This document shows, piece after piece, positions 9,431-17,256 of a stretch of 64,000 nucleotides of DNA. Source of the DNA: Pseudomonas japonica (GTDB lineage: Bacteria > Pseudomonadota > Gammaproteobacteria > Pseudomonadales > Pseudomonadaceae); NCBI RefSeq assembly GCF_900188455.1, contig NZ_FZOL01000002.1:299293-363292 (forward strand), written 5' to 3'. Below the pieces are notes generated by a model, which was given only the letters and a program-made list of their open reading frames with translations, was not told where the DNA came from and searched no databases. How positions within the stretch are numbered: the first letter of the stretch is position 1; the number at the start of each line of letters is the position of its first letter. The position numbers and the translations under genes were made by a program.

Positions 9431-9560
9431 TGCGAAAGGCCCCGTAGGAGCTGGCTTGCCTGCGAAAGGACTGCGCAGCGGTCCCAAACAGCGGTGAGGT
9501 CCGGGACCGCTGCGCGGTCCTTTCGCAGTGGTTCGTCACACGACAAGCCAGCTCCTACAG
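9431..9560. repeat. REP-type inverted repeat pair
   Basis: Facing copies: CGTAGGAGCTGGCTTGCCTG then CGAAAGGACTGCGCAGCGGTCC, and the reverse complement from GGGACCGCTGCGCGGTCC to AGCTCCTACAG. The right copy is interrupted by TGGTTCGTCACACGA, an insertion also present in the 40034-40162 repeat, which marks a sub-variant of this REP family. Confidence 0.8.
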
Positions 9561-9626
9561 GTTCTTCGCAAGCAAGCCAGCAAGGTGAACTGCGCCCGGG
9601 TGTTCGATCCAACGAGTACCGCAGTC

Positions 9627-9902
9627 TCAGCCCAATTCCTTCAGGTAAGCCCAGGGATAGATCCCCCGCTCATGCCCATCACTGAACACCAGCTGGACAC
9701 CATAGCCCTGCCCCTCGATCCGCTCCACCCGCACGCTGTCGCGAACCAGATCGATGCGCCCGCCCAGGCGCCCTGCTCGACATTGCGAACACGGACACGC
9801 GCCGCGCAGCCGGGCATGGCTGATCACCTGCTCGCCGTCATCCCATTGCAGGACCAGCTCGCCGTGCTCGCGTCGATTGCGCACGCCGCGGGGCACGCTC
9901 AC
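9627..9902 (-). CDS. DUF971 family protein
   Basis: Small 91-aa protein of the DUF971 family (the N-terminal domain of gamma-butyrobetaine hydroxylase-like proteins). It has a CPCSQCRAG cysteine cluster (about residues 36-44) that could bind metal, and an aromatic C-terminal motif GIYPWAYLKELG typical of the family. Its start overlaps the stop of the HEAT-repeat gene by 4 bp (ATGA), so it is the last gene of the GntR/flavoprotein/ABC operon. DUF971 proteins are often found beside iron-sulfur assembly genes. Here a role in maturing the operon's Fe-S or flavin enzyme is an inference only. Confidence 0.85.
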   Translation of the reverse strand: MSVPRGVRNRREHGELVLQWDDGEQVISHARLRGACPCSQCRAGRLGGRIDLVRDSVRVERIEGQGYGVQLVFSDGHERGIYPWAYLKELG

Positions 9903-10855
9903 TGCAACTGAACCAAGGCGATGCGCACGGCCTTGCGCACTTCGGGATCGCCGTCCGCCTCGGCGGCGCGCAGTGCCGGCAGCGCCGCCGCATCGCCCAG
10001 CTCACCAAGGGCCAGCGCCGCTTCCTTGCGCAGGTTGGCGATGCCATGACCGAGCAATTCGGCCAGCCCGCCCAGCGCCGGACGGTGCCGCAGGCGCCCG
10101 AGGGACCGCGCCGCACGCAGGCGCACCTGCCAGTAGCCATCGCTCAAGGCCTCGATCAACGCCGGACCCGCCGCCTCATGCCCGACCTTGCCCAGCGTGG
10201 TCGCCGCTTCCTCGCGCACCTGCCAGGCCTCATCGCGCAAGGCGGCGGTCAGGGCTTCAAGCACACCGCTGTCGCGGGCCAGGCCAAGGGCGCCGATGGC
10301 GGCACGGCGGACTTCGGTATCCGGCTCCTCGGCGGCCAGCCGCGCCAGGGCCGGCAACGCCGGTTGGTGCTTGAGCCAACCAAGGATGCCCACCGCCTCG
10401 CGGCGTACCGTAGCGTCGCTGTCCGCAAGCGCCCGCAGTGCCGGACCCGCAGCATCTTCCAGGCGCAACTCGCGCAGCGCGCGCAGGGCACTGGCGCGGA
10501 CGAAGGCATCGGCATGCGTGGCCCAGGGCAGGATCAACTGCCCGGCCTCCAGGCTTTTCAGTTCGCTCAGACTCTGCGCCGCCGCCAGACGGACCGCTTC
10601 GGCGCTGTCGGCGAGGGCGGCGCACAGTGCCTGCACCACTTCCGGCTCTTCCCAGGCTTCCAGCAGGCGGGCGGCTTCGGCGCGCACCTCCGGCGCCGGG
10701 TCCACCAGCAGGGCATCGGTCAGCCAGGGCAGGCCATCGGGCTCTTCAAGGTCGGCGAGGTCGATCAAGGCTATCCGGCGCACGGCGGCATCGCTGTCAT
10801 GGAGGCGTGGCAGCAGTTCGAGAATGTCGGGGTTGTCGCTGGTTCTGTCGGTCAT
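9899..10855 (-). CDS. HEAT-repeat (PBS lyase-like) protein
   Basis: 318 aa built almost wholly of about ten 31-residue HEAT-like repeats, each with a (V/L)RxxAxxxL helix, such as AVRRIALIDL, EVRAEAARLL and TVRREAVGIL. This is a solenoid scaffold of the phycobilisome-lyase/HEAT type, with no catalytic motif. ATG 10855 overlaps the ABC ATPase stop by 4 bp, and its own stop overlaps the DUF971 start by 4 bp. Tight coupling suggests it serves the flavoprotein/ABC module, perhaps as assembly factor or scaffold. Function is unknown. Confidence 0.85.
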   Translation of the reverse strand: MTDRTSDNPDILELLPRLHDSDAAVRRIALIDLADLEEPDGLPWLTDALLVDPAPEVRAEAARLLEAWEEPEVVQALCAALADSAEAVRLAAAQSLSELKSLEAGQLILPWATHADAFVRASALRALRELRLEDAAGPALRALADSDATVRREAVGILGWLKHQPALPALARLAAEEPDTEVRRAAIGALGLARDSGVLEALTAALRDEAWQVREEAATTLGKVGHEAAGPALIEALSDGYWQVRLRAARSLGRLRHRPALGGLAELLGHGIANLRKEAALALGELGDAAALPALRAAEADGDPEVRKAVRIALVQLQ

Positions 10856-11709
10856 AGGGCGATCCGTAGCGGTGGATGGTCGCTGTCCGGCAGGCCGAGC
10901 GGGGTCAGGCGCGGCAGTTCGCGGCCCTCCTCGTGGCGCAGCAGGGCCAGGCAGTGACGCTTGAGATGGGTGAACTCCGGGCTGGTCAGCAGGCTGCTGC
11001 GCCGTGGCCGCGGGAAGCTCAGGCGCAGGTCCTCGATGAAGCGCCCGGGACGCGGGCTCATGACCAGGATGCGGTCGGCGAGGAACAGCGCCTCGTCGAT
11101 GTCGTGGGTGACGAAGACCACGGTGGTGCGGATGCGCGTCCAGATATCCAGGAGCAGCTCCTGCATGCGCGAGCGGGTCTGCGCATCGAGGGCGCCGAAC
11201 GGTTCGTCCATCAGCAGCAGGCGTGGGCGGTTGATCAGCACCCGGGCGATCTCGGCGCGCTGCTGCATGCCGCCGGACAACTGGCTGGGCCAGCGCTCGG
11301 CGAAGTCGGCGAGGCCGACCAGTTGCAGCATGTCCAGGGCCCGGCGCTGCCGCTCGGCCTTGCCCTGGCCTTGCATCTTCAGGCCGAAGGCGACGTTGTC
11401 CAGCACGCTGCGCCAGGGCAGCAGGGTGTGGTGCTGGAAGACCATGCCGCGTTCCGGCGACGGCCCGTCGACGAGACGACCATCGACCCGCAACTGGCCG
11501 CCACTGGGCACCAGGTGCCCGGCCAGGGCGCCAAGCAGGGTGGACTTGCCGCAACCGGACGGGCCGAGAATGCACACGAACTCCCCCGGCTCGACGGCGA
11601 AGTCCAGCGCCTGAACCGCCTCGAAGGCCTGGCTGCCCTGGCCCAGGCGGATCGACACACCGCGCGCGTCGATGCGCCCCGGTTCCGGGGCTTGTTGGTA
11701 ACTGCTCAT
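10852..11709 (-). CDS. ABC transporter ATPase, nitrate/sulfonate/taurine type
   Basis: 285-aa ATPase of the SsuB/TauB/NrtD class, energising import with the adjacent permease and binding protein. Walker A GPSGCGKS is at 49-56, Q-loop in FQHHTLLPW (about 91-99), signature LSGGMQQ at 144-150 and Walker B LLLMDEP at 164-170. The ATG at 11709 overlaps the permease stop by 1 bp, and the stop overlaps the HEAT gene start by 4 bp. The substrate cannot be told from the ATPase. The complete ssuEADCBF operon lies elsewhere in this window, so this importer is a separate system. Confidence 0.92.
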   Translation of the reverse strand: MSSYQQAPEPGRIDARGVSIRLGQGSQAFEAVQALDFAVEPGEFVCILGPSGCGKSTLLGALAGHLVPSGGQLRVDGRLVDGPSPERGMVFQHHTLLPWRSVLDNVAFGLKMQGQGKAERQRRALDMLQLVGLADFAERWPSQLSGGMQQRAEIARVLINRPRLLLMDEPFGALDAQTRSRMQELLLDIWTRIRTTVVFVTHDIDEALFLADRILVMSPRPGRFIEDLRLSFPRPRRSSLLTSPEFTHLKRHCLALLRHEEGRELPRLTPLGLPDSDHPPLRIAL

Positions 11710-12491
11710 CACGCCGCCCTCCGCACGCGATACCAGGGTGTGGCCAGCGCGCCGAGGCGCTTGACCAGCACGCTGCTGCCCATGCCCAGCACGCCGATCA
11801 GGAGCATGCCGACGATGATGTCCGGGTAGTTCTGCAAGGTGTACGACTCCCAGGTGTAGTAACCGATGCCGAACTGCCCGGAGATCATCTCGGCGGTGAC
11901 CAGGCAGAACCACGAGGTGCCCATGCCGATCGCCAGGCCGGTGACGATGCTCGGCAAGGCCCCCGGCAGCACCACCTCGCGCAGGATCGCCCAGCGCCCG
12001 GCGCCGAGGCTGCGCGCCGACGCCACCAGGCGCGGATCGACCGCCTCGACGCCGTGCACGGTATTGAGCAGCACGGGAAACAGTGCGCCGGTGAAGGTGA
12101 TGAACACCATCGACAGCTCGGACGACGGGAACATCAGGATCGCCAGCGGAATCCACGCCACCGCCGGAATCGGCCGCAGTACTTCGAGAGGCGGCAGCAG
12201 GGTGTCCTCGGCCCAGCGCGAGCGGCCGATCAGCAGGCCGAGGCCGACACCGAGCACGGCCGCCAGCAGGTAGCCGGAGAACACCCGCGACAGGCTGCTG
12301 CCCAGGTGCATGGCCAGGCTGCTGGAGGTGAACAGTCGCCAGGCGGCATCGAGCACCGCCCCCGGCGTCGGCACATAAGTGAAGGTGAACAGGCCCAGGT
12401 CGAGCTTGTGGCTCGCCGCGACCTGCCAGAACAACAGGCAGGCCAGCAGCGACGCCACGCGCACGGGCCAGCGGACAAAGGGGCTGGTCAT
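11709..12491 (-). CDS. ABC transporter permease, SsuC/TauC type
   Basis: 260-aa inner-membrane permease (BPD_transp_1 fold) with about six hydrophobic segments. The cytoplasmic EAA-like loop EAVDPRLVASARSLGAGRWA (about residues 148-167) contacts the ATPase. It is translationally coupled to the ATPase (1-bp overlap) and lies 15 bp downstream of the binding-protein gene. Family membership points to nitrate, sulfonate, taurine or other small organic substrates; the specific one is unknown. Confidence 0.92.
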   Translation of the reverse strand: MTSPFVRWPVRVASLLACLLFWQVAASHKLDLGLFTFTYVPTPGAVLDAAWRLFTSSSLAMHLGSSLSRVFSGYLLAAVLGVGLGLLIGRSRWAEDTLLPPLEVLRPIPAVAWIPLAILMFPSSELSMVFITFTGALFPVLLNTVHGVEAVDPRLVASARSLGAGRWAILREVVLPGALPSIVTGLAIGMGTSWFCLVTAEMISGQFGIGYYTWESYTLQNYPDIIVGMLLIGVLGMGSSVLVKRLGALATPWYRVRRAA

Positions 12492-12506
12492 GCGGGTGGC
12501 CTCCGG

Positions 12507-13913
12507 TCAGCGCTGGGCGACCAGCTTGCGGCTGGCGTCAACGAAGTCCACCGCCTCGCCGCCATGGGCCTTGGCGTACTGCTCGGCCTGGTCCTTGAGG
12601 AGGAAGGCGGACAGTTCGCCCTGGCCGTTGCGCACGAACCAGGCCTGGTTGGCCAGCAGCTTGATGCCGCTGTCCGCCGCCTGGGCGTAGATGGCGCGGA
12701 TGTCCTTGCCCTCCTGCTCAAGCTGGGCCAGGGCCGCGAGGGCCGCTTGCGGCGAGGCGTAGTGACGGACCTTGTCCTCGCCACGCACCCAGATCTGCGC
12801 CAGGCGGCTGAAGTCGGTGATCGGCTTGCCGGTCAGCGCATCGCTGGCCTTGAGCGGCAGCGGCGCGTAGTTCTTCAGCGCGACGTCGTAGTCCTGCCCG
12901 GCCTGTTTGAAGGCGGCGCGGATGTACTGGTCGTCGATGAACTTGTCGGTGTCCAGGCCGCGGTCGGTCTTCTTCAGCAGTTTGAGGGTGTCGATGGAGG
13001 TCGCCACCGCCTGACGGTACTCGGGCTTCCAGGTCAGGTCGCGGGTCTGCAGGCCCAACGGACCATGGAACAGGTAATTGACCTCGGCCTCGATGCCGGT
13101 GACTTTCTCGATCAGCTCGCTGTACTTCTCCGGCTCGGCGGCGATCAGACGGTCGGCTTCGAGGCTGGCGCGCAGGTAGGCGGTGACCACTTCCGGATAT
13201 TTCTTCGCGTAGTCCGAGTCGACCAGGGCGCCGTGGAAGGTCGGCGCGTTGGCCTGGGCACCGTCGTAGATCTTGCGGGCGAAACCGCGGTTGGGGAACA
13301 GCTCGGCGAACGGCACGAAGTCGGCGTGGGCCTCGATGCGGTTGCTGCGCAGGGCGGAACCGGCAATCTCCGGGGCCTGGGCAATGATCCGCACATCCTT
13401 CTGCGGGTCCCAGCCCTGGGCGGCGACCGCACGCAGGAGCATGCCGTGGGCGGTGGAGGCGAACGGCACGGAAATGGTCTTGCCCTTCAGCTCGGCCAGC
13501 GACTGCACGCTGGACGCCGCCGGCACCACGATGCCATTGCCGCTGCCGTGCACGCTGCCGGACAGCACGCTGATGAACAGGCTGCGCTTGCCGGCGTCGA
13601 GGTGGGCGACGCCGTTGAACGAGCCGGGGAAGTCGGCCATGGCGCCGAAGTCCAGCTTGCCGGCGACCATCTCGTTGGTCAGCGGCGCGCCGCTGGTGAA
13701 GTTCTTCCATTCGATCTGGTACTTGGCGTCCTTGTACTTGCCGTCGTGCGGCAGGTACTTGTCGAGCAGGCCCAGCTCGCGGATCAGCAGGCCGCCGGTG
13801 GCGCAGTTGATGGTGGTGTCCTGGGTGCCGATGGCGACGCGGATGGTTTCGGCGCTGGCGTTGAGGCTGGCGATCGCCAGCGCGAGGCCGGCCACGGTGG
13901 TTGCAAGGCGCAT
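12507..13913 (-). CDS. ABC transporter substrate-binding protein, NrtA/SsuA-like
   Basis: 468 aa with an N-terminal signal peptide (MRLATTVAGLALAIASLNASA, cleavage likely after about residue 21), so periplasmic. The body is NMT1/SsuA-like but about 140 residues longer than SsuA. It has a GxxDFGAMADFPGS ligand-region motif and a C-terminal extension. ATG 13913 follows a GAGGGGAAA ribosome site; the longer frame upstream is not needed. It belongs with the downstream permease and ATPase. The neighbouring AprAB-like oxidoreductase suggests that the imported compound is its substrate. Confidence 0.88.
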   Translation of the reverse strand: MRLATTVAGLALAIASLNASAETIRVAIGTQDTTINCATGGLLIRELGLLDKYLPHDGKYKDAKYQIEWKNFTSGAPLTNEMVAGKLDFGAMADFPGSFNGVAHLDAGKRSLFISVLSGSVHGSGNGIVVPAASSVQSLAELKGKTISVPFASTAHGMLLRAVAAQGWDPQKDVRIIAQAPEIAGSALRSNRIEAHADFVPFAELFPNRGFARKIYDGAQANAPTFHGALVDSDYAKKYPEVVTAYLRASLEADRLIAAEPEKYSELIEKVTGIEAEVNYLFHGPLGLQTRDLTWKPEYRQAVATSIDTLKLLKKTDRGLDTDKFIDDQYIRAAFKQAGQDYDVALKNYAPLPLKASDALTGKPITDFSRLAQIWVRGEDKVRHYASPQAALAALAQLEQEGKDIRAIYAQAADSGIKLLANQAWFVRNGQGELSAFLLKDQAEQYAKAHGGEAVDFVDASRKLVAQR

Positions 13914-14042
13914 GGGTGTTTCCCCTCGAATCGTTAGGTATTGGAATCGTCTCCGCCACCAGGCGGGGTGGTGGGAAACGAGGGGCATCGGAATGGGCGT
14001 CCGGTGGTTCGGCCGGATGGCGTGCTGCTGGGTGTTGTTGGC

Positions 14043-14288
14043 TCAGCGCAGCAGGTAGGGAATCTCCACCTTTACCGCGCCGGTGGGGCAGTCCTTCTCG
14101 CAGGGCATGCAGTACCAGCATTCGTCGAAGGCCATGTAGGCCTTCTGCGTGGCCGGGTTGATCGCCAGGAGGTCCATGGGGCAGACCTCGACGCAGACGG
14201 TGCAGCCTTTTTCGGCGATGCACTTGTCTTCGTCGATGGTGACCGGGGCGCTGCTGCGAAAGAAGATGTCCTGGGCTTGATAGGCCAT
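14043..14288 (-). CDS. Two-cluster 4Fe-4S ferredoxin, AprB-like
   Basis: 81-aa ferredoxin with eight cysteines in two [4Fe-4S] patterns: C23, C29, C32, C36-P and C57, C60, C63, C67-P. The wide first spacing (CxxxxxCxxCxxxC) and aromatic CWYC resemble the beta subunit of adenylylsulfate reductase, while the rest is minimal. It is transcribed downstream of the flavoprotein and should be its electron partner. I chose ATG 14288 (MAYQAQDIFF); an in-frame codon 17 triplets upstream would add a charged leader without a family counterpart. Confidence 0.88.
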   Translation of the reverse strand: MAYQAQDIFFRSSAPVTIDEDKCIAEKGCTVCVEVCPMDLLAINPATQKAYMAFDECWYCMPCEKDCPTGAVKVEIPYLLR

Positions 14289-14369
14289 TTCACGGGGTCC
14301 TTGGAGCCTGTGGCTCTCTTTATCTGAATGTTCGTGCACGACGCCCTTTTCGTAGGCAGCGACTTGATT

Positions 14370-14412
14370 GGGCCTGCCTTGCAGGCCTTCGCAGGCAAGC
14401 CAGCTCCTACAG
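14370..14412. repeat. Single REP copy between flavoprotein and ferredoxin genes
   Basis: GGCCTGCCTTGCAGGCC stem followed by TTCGCAGGCAAGCCAGCTCC. A lone REP copy inside an operon may act as an mRNA stability element or partial terminator, setting different levels for the upstream flavoprotein and the downstream genes. Confidence 0.7.
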
Positions 14413-14422
14413 GGGCGCGCGG

Positions 14423-16147
14423 TCAGGCGGCGTCGGATCGGACCCGAAGGCGCTCGTAGGCCGTCTGCTCATCCGCATCCAGCGCGATCAGGTACGGCTC
14501 GACCGCCTTCTTGAAACTGGTCATCGCCCCGTCCTCGCCCTTCTTCAGATGGCAGTGACAGAACCACTCACCATCGTTGCGCTCGGGGAAATCCACCCGG
14601 TGGTGATACAGCCCCCAGCGGCTCTCCTCACGGAACAGCGAGGCGCGCGCGGCCATCTCGGCGCAGTCGCGAATCACCGCAACTTCCATCGCCCGCATCA
14701 GTTCGTGCGGGTTGTGCGCCTTGATCTGCGCCAGGTCGCGTTCGATCTCGGCGAAGCGGGCCAGGCCGATCTCCATCTTCTTGGTCACCTTGGGCGGTTG
14801 CAGGTAGTCGTTGACCATGCGCCGCAGCTTGTACTCGACCTGCGCCGGCGGCAGGCCGTGCTCGCGCTTCAGCGGCGCGAAGACCCGCTCGCGTTCGCGC
14901 TCGACCTGGGCCTCGTCGACCTCGGCGAAGTCACGCCCGGCCACGTAATGCGCCGCGTTGACGCCGGCGAACCAGCCATAGGTAAAGGCACCGAGCATGT
15001 AGTTGTGCGGCACCGCGGCCATGTCGCCGGCGGCGTACAGGCCCTTGACGCTGGTCTCGGCCTTTTCGTTGACCCACACCCCCGACGCCGAATGCCCGGA
15101 ACAGAAGCCGATCTCGGAGATGTGCATCTCGACCATGTGCTGGCGATAGTCGGTACCGCGATTGGCGTGGAACTGCCCGCGGCTGGGACGCTCGTTGCTG
15201 TGGAGGATTTCCTCGATGTTCTGGATGGTTTCCTCGGCCAGGTGATCGAGCTTGAGGAACACCGGACCGTTGCCACCCTCCAGCTCCTGGTGGAACTCCC
15301 ACATCATCTGCCCGCTCCAGTAGTCGCACTCGATGAAGCGTTCGCCCTTGCTATTGGCCGTGTAGCCGCCCAGCGGCCCGGTGACGTAGGCGCAGGCCGG
15401 GCCGTTGTAGTCCTTGATCAGCGGGTTGATCTGGAAGCATTCGAGGTTGGCCAGTTCGGCACCCGCGTGATAGGCCATGGCATAGCCGTCGCCGGCATTG
15501 GTCGGATTCTCGTAGGTGCCCATCAGGTAGCCCGAGGACGGCAGGCCGAGACGCCCGGCGGCGCCGCAGGCGAGGATCACCGCCTTGGCGCGGATCACCC
15601 GGAATTCGCCGCTGCGGCAATCGAAACCGAGCACCCCGGCGGCGGCGCCTTCGCCGTCCAGCAGCACGCGGGTGCAGACCATGCGGTTGCTGATCTCGAC
15701 CCGCGCACGCTTGAGCTGGCGGTACAGCACCTTCTTGATGTCGTGCCCTTCCGGCATCGGCAGCACGTAGGCACCCATGTGGTGAACCTTCTTCACCGCG
15801 TAGTCGCCGGTCTCGTCCTTTTCGAACTTCACGCCCCAGCGGTCGAGCTGCTCGATGGTTTCGAAACTGTGGGTGGCGTAGGCATGCACGGCGGTCTGGT
15901 TGACGATGCCGTCGTTGGCCACGGTGATTTCCTTGGTGTACTGCTCCGGCGTGGCGTGGCCGGGAATGATCGCGTTGTTCAGGCCGTCCATGCCCATGCT
16001 GATGGCGCCGCTGCGCTTGACGTTGGCCTTGTCCAGCAGCAGCACGCGCAGGCCCTTGTCCTGCTCCTTGGCCTTGATCGCGGCCATGGGCCCGGCGGTG
16101 CCGCCGCCGATGATGACGATGTCGTAGTCCTGGGTCGCGATGCTCAT
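14423..16147 (-). CDS. FAD-dependent oxidoreductase, AprA / fumarate reductase flavoprotein-like
   Basis: 574-aa flavoprotein of the fumarate reductase/succinate dehydrogenase superfamily. The dinucleotide motif GGGTAG is at 14-19. The family segment HSASGVWVNEKAE and the AGDMAAVPHNYMLGAF FAD-binding stretch are also seen. The pairing with a two-cluster ferredoxin resembles adenylylsulfate reductase AprAB, but there is no sulfate-reduction context, so the physiological reaction is unknown. No signal peptide, so cytoplasmic. Its ATG overlaps the GntR stop by 4 bp. With the ABC importer it probably oxidises or reduces one imported compound. Confidence 0.87.
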   Translation of the reverse strand: MSIATQDYDIVIIGGGTAGPMAAIKAKEQDKGLRVLLLDKANVKRSGAISMGMDGLNNAIIPGHATPEQYTKEITVANDGIVNQTAVHAYATHSFETIEQLDRWGVKFEKDETGDYAVKKVHHMGAYVLPMPEGHDIKKVLYRQLKRARVEISNRMVCTRVLLDGEGAAAGVLGFDCRSGEFRVIRAKAVILACGAAGRLGLPSSGYLMGTYENPTNAGDGYAMAYHAGAELANLECFQINPLIKDYNGPACAYVTGPLGGYTANSKGERFIECDYWSGQMMWEFHQELEGGNGPVFLKLDHLAEETIQNIEEILHSNERPSRGQFHANRGTDYRQHMVEMHISEIGFCSGHSASGVWVNEKAETSVKGLYAAGDMAAVPHNYMLGAFTYGWFAGVNAAHYVAGRDFAEVDEAQVERERERVFAPLKREHGLPPAQVEYKLRRMVNDYLQPPKVTKKMEIGLARFAEIERDLAQIKAHNPHELMRAMEVAVIRDCAEMAARASLFREESRWGLYHHRVDFPERNDGEWFCHCHLKKGEDGAMTSFKKAVEPYLIALDADEQTAYERLRVRSDAA

Positions 16148-16893
16148 GCCTTGGGCCCCTTCTGCCGGTCGATGCGCAGGCGATACTGGAAGGCGTCGCC
16201 GCGGTAGTAGAGATGTTCGAAGTCCAGCGGCGTGCCGTCGGCGGCGTGGGTCAGGCGCTCGATGCGCATGATCGGCGAGCCTTCTTCCACGTCCAGCGCC
16301 TGAGTCAGGTCGCTGTCGGCGAGCACCGCGTCGATGGCCAGGTCGGCATGGCCGAGGGCGATGCCGCAGTCGTTTTCCAGGACCAGGAAGATGTCGCGGG
16401 TCACCAGGTCGGCCTTTTCCAGCTTTTCGCCGATGGCCCGTGGCAGCCAGGTCAGTTCCAGCGACACCGGCTCGCGATTGATCAGGCGCACCCGGCGGAT
16501 CTCGGTGACGGGCGCGCCTTCCTCGATCTGCAAACGCGCCGCCACCAGGGCGTTGGCCGGCACATGACGCAGACTGCGCAGGCGGTTGATCACCTCATAG
16601 CCCATCTGCGTCATCGACTCGGCCAGACCCTGCAGGGTGCTGACGTTCTGGAACGCCTTGGGCTTGGCGACGAAGGTGCCCTTGCCGTGGATCTTGAAGA
16701 TCAGCCCCTCCTTCTGCAGATCGCCCAGGGCCTGGCGCACCGTGATGCGGCTGACCTCGAACGCCTTGCCCAGCTCGCTCTCCGAAGGCATGCGGCTGAG
16801 GGGCGGATAAGTGCCATCAAGGATGCGCTCGCGCAGCAGTTCCTTGAGCTGGGAATAGAGCGGTACCGGAGACAGGGGGAGCAGTTCGGCCAT
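16144..16893 (-). CDS. GntR-family regulator, HutC/UTRA subfamily
   Basis: 249 aa. An N-terminal winged helix-turn-helix (about residues 10-78; SRITVRQALGDLQKEG, KIHGKGTFV) is followed by a UTRA ligand-binding domain (about 95-240, with PLDFEHLYYRGD). It is first in the eight-gene minus-strand operon and overlaps the flavoprotein start by 4 bp, so it very likely controls its own operon in response to the imported substrate or a product. A perfect 16-bp palindrome sits 23 bp upstream of its start (separate entry). Confidence 0.92.
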   Translation of the reverse strand: MAELLPLSPVPLYSQLKELLRERILDGTYPPLSRMPSESELGKAFEVSRITVRQALGDLQKEGLIFKIHGKGTFVAKPKAFQNVSTLQGLAESMTQMGYEVINRLRSLRHVPANALVAARLQIEEGAPVTEIRRVRLINREPVSLELTWLPRAIGEKLEKADLVTRDIFLVLENDCGIALGHADLAIDAVLADSDLTQALDVEEGSPIMRIERLTHAADGTPLDFEHLYYRGDAFQYRLRIDRQKGPKA

Positions 16894-16915
16894 GGTTCTC
16901 TTCGCTGAGTCGATG

Positions 16916-16931
16916 ACTTGTTATAACAAGT
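16916..16931. promoter_or_regulatory. Candidate GntR operator palindrome
   Basis: ACTTGTTATAACAAGT is a perfect 16-bp palindrome 23 bp upstream of the GntR start codon. Dyads of this length with a TA-rich centre are typical of HutC-type GntR operators, so autoregulation is likely. The assignment is an inference from position and symmetry. Confidence 0.65.
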
Positions 16932-17032
16932 TGTGACGAGAGAGTAGGCGATCTAACGGAAGGCAAGGAAATACCGATATCGCATATGGATAGTCCCCGG
17001 CGGCAGGGGAAAAATGCCGAAGATCAAGGCGA

Positions 17033-17061
17033 TGGACGCCATACCCCAACATGGGTATCAT
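17033..17061 (+). promoter_or_regulatory. tRNA-Arg promoter
   Basis: TGGACG (17033-17038), a 17-bp spacer, and TATCAT (17056-17061) 12 bp before the tRNA 5' end. The following GGCGCCCGCG discriminator is GC-rich, as at stable-RNA promoters under stringent control. Confidence 0.6.
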
Positions 17062-17073
17062 GGCGCCCGCGTT

Positions 17074-17150
17074 GCACTCGTAGCTCAGCTGGATAGAGTA
17101 CTGCCCTCCGAAGGCAGGGGTCGTGGGTTCGAATCCCGCCGAGTGCGCCA
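17074..17150 (+). tRNA. tRNA-Arg, anticodon CCG
   Basis: 77-nt cloverleaf. The acceptor GCACTCG pairs with CGAGTGC, the D-arm contains AGCTCAGCTGGATAGAGT, the anticodon stem is CTGCC/GGCAG with loop CTCCGAA (anticodon CCG), and the T-arm is GTGGG-TTCGAAT-CCCGC. CCA is encoded. It reads CGG codons, which are used in this GC-rich genome. A terminator follows 8 bp later. The accessory block starts immediately downstream, so this tRNA may be an old integration site, though no duplicated 3' end was found in the window. Confidence 0.97.
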
Positions 17151-17158
17151 TACATGAG

Positions 17159-17188
17159 AAGGCCCAGGTGAAAACCTGGGCCTTTTTC
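17159..17188 (+). terminator. Terminator of tRNA-Arg
   Basis: AAGGCCCAGGT-GAAA-ACCTGGGCCTTTTT: a 9-bp GC-rich stem closed by GAAA and followed by a T tract. It could also stop readthrough from the hsd operon on the other strand. Confidence 0.92.
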
Positions 17189-17256
17189 GTTTTCTGCCCC
17201 AGGGTGCTCGCACACGAGGCCCCCGGGGAAATCTGTCAGGTGTCCCTACAACGCTT

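Larger units (their letters stand above)
8675..9626. other. Gene-free repeat-rich intergenic stretch
   Basis: About 950 bp between gabD and the DUF971 gene. The first 270 bp should hold the gabD promoter, but no clear promoter box stands out. The rest is REP copies plus a long inverted repeat (listed separately). Open frames of 80-140 codons occur here on both strands, but they run through the repeat arms, have Arg/Ser-rich low-complexity content and no ribosome binding sites, so I do not call them genes. Confidence 0.7.

Noticed and set aside
9135..9539. Open frames of 80-134 codons on both strands in the gabD upstream region
   Set aside because: They lie in the long inverted repeat and REP arms, lack ribosome sites and have biased Arg/Ser/Ala content, which explains them as repeat translation.
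17074..17150. tRNA-Arg as a proven attachment site with attL/attR
   Set aside because: I could find no second copy of the tRNA 3' end nor an integrase in the window, so I keep it only as a hypothesis.
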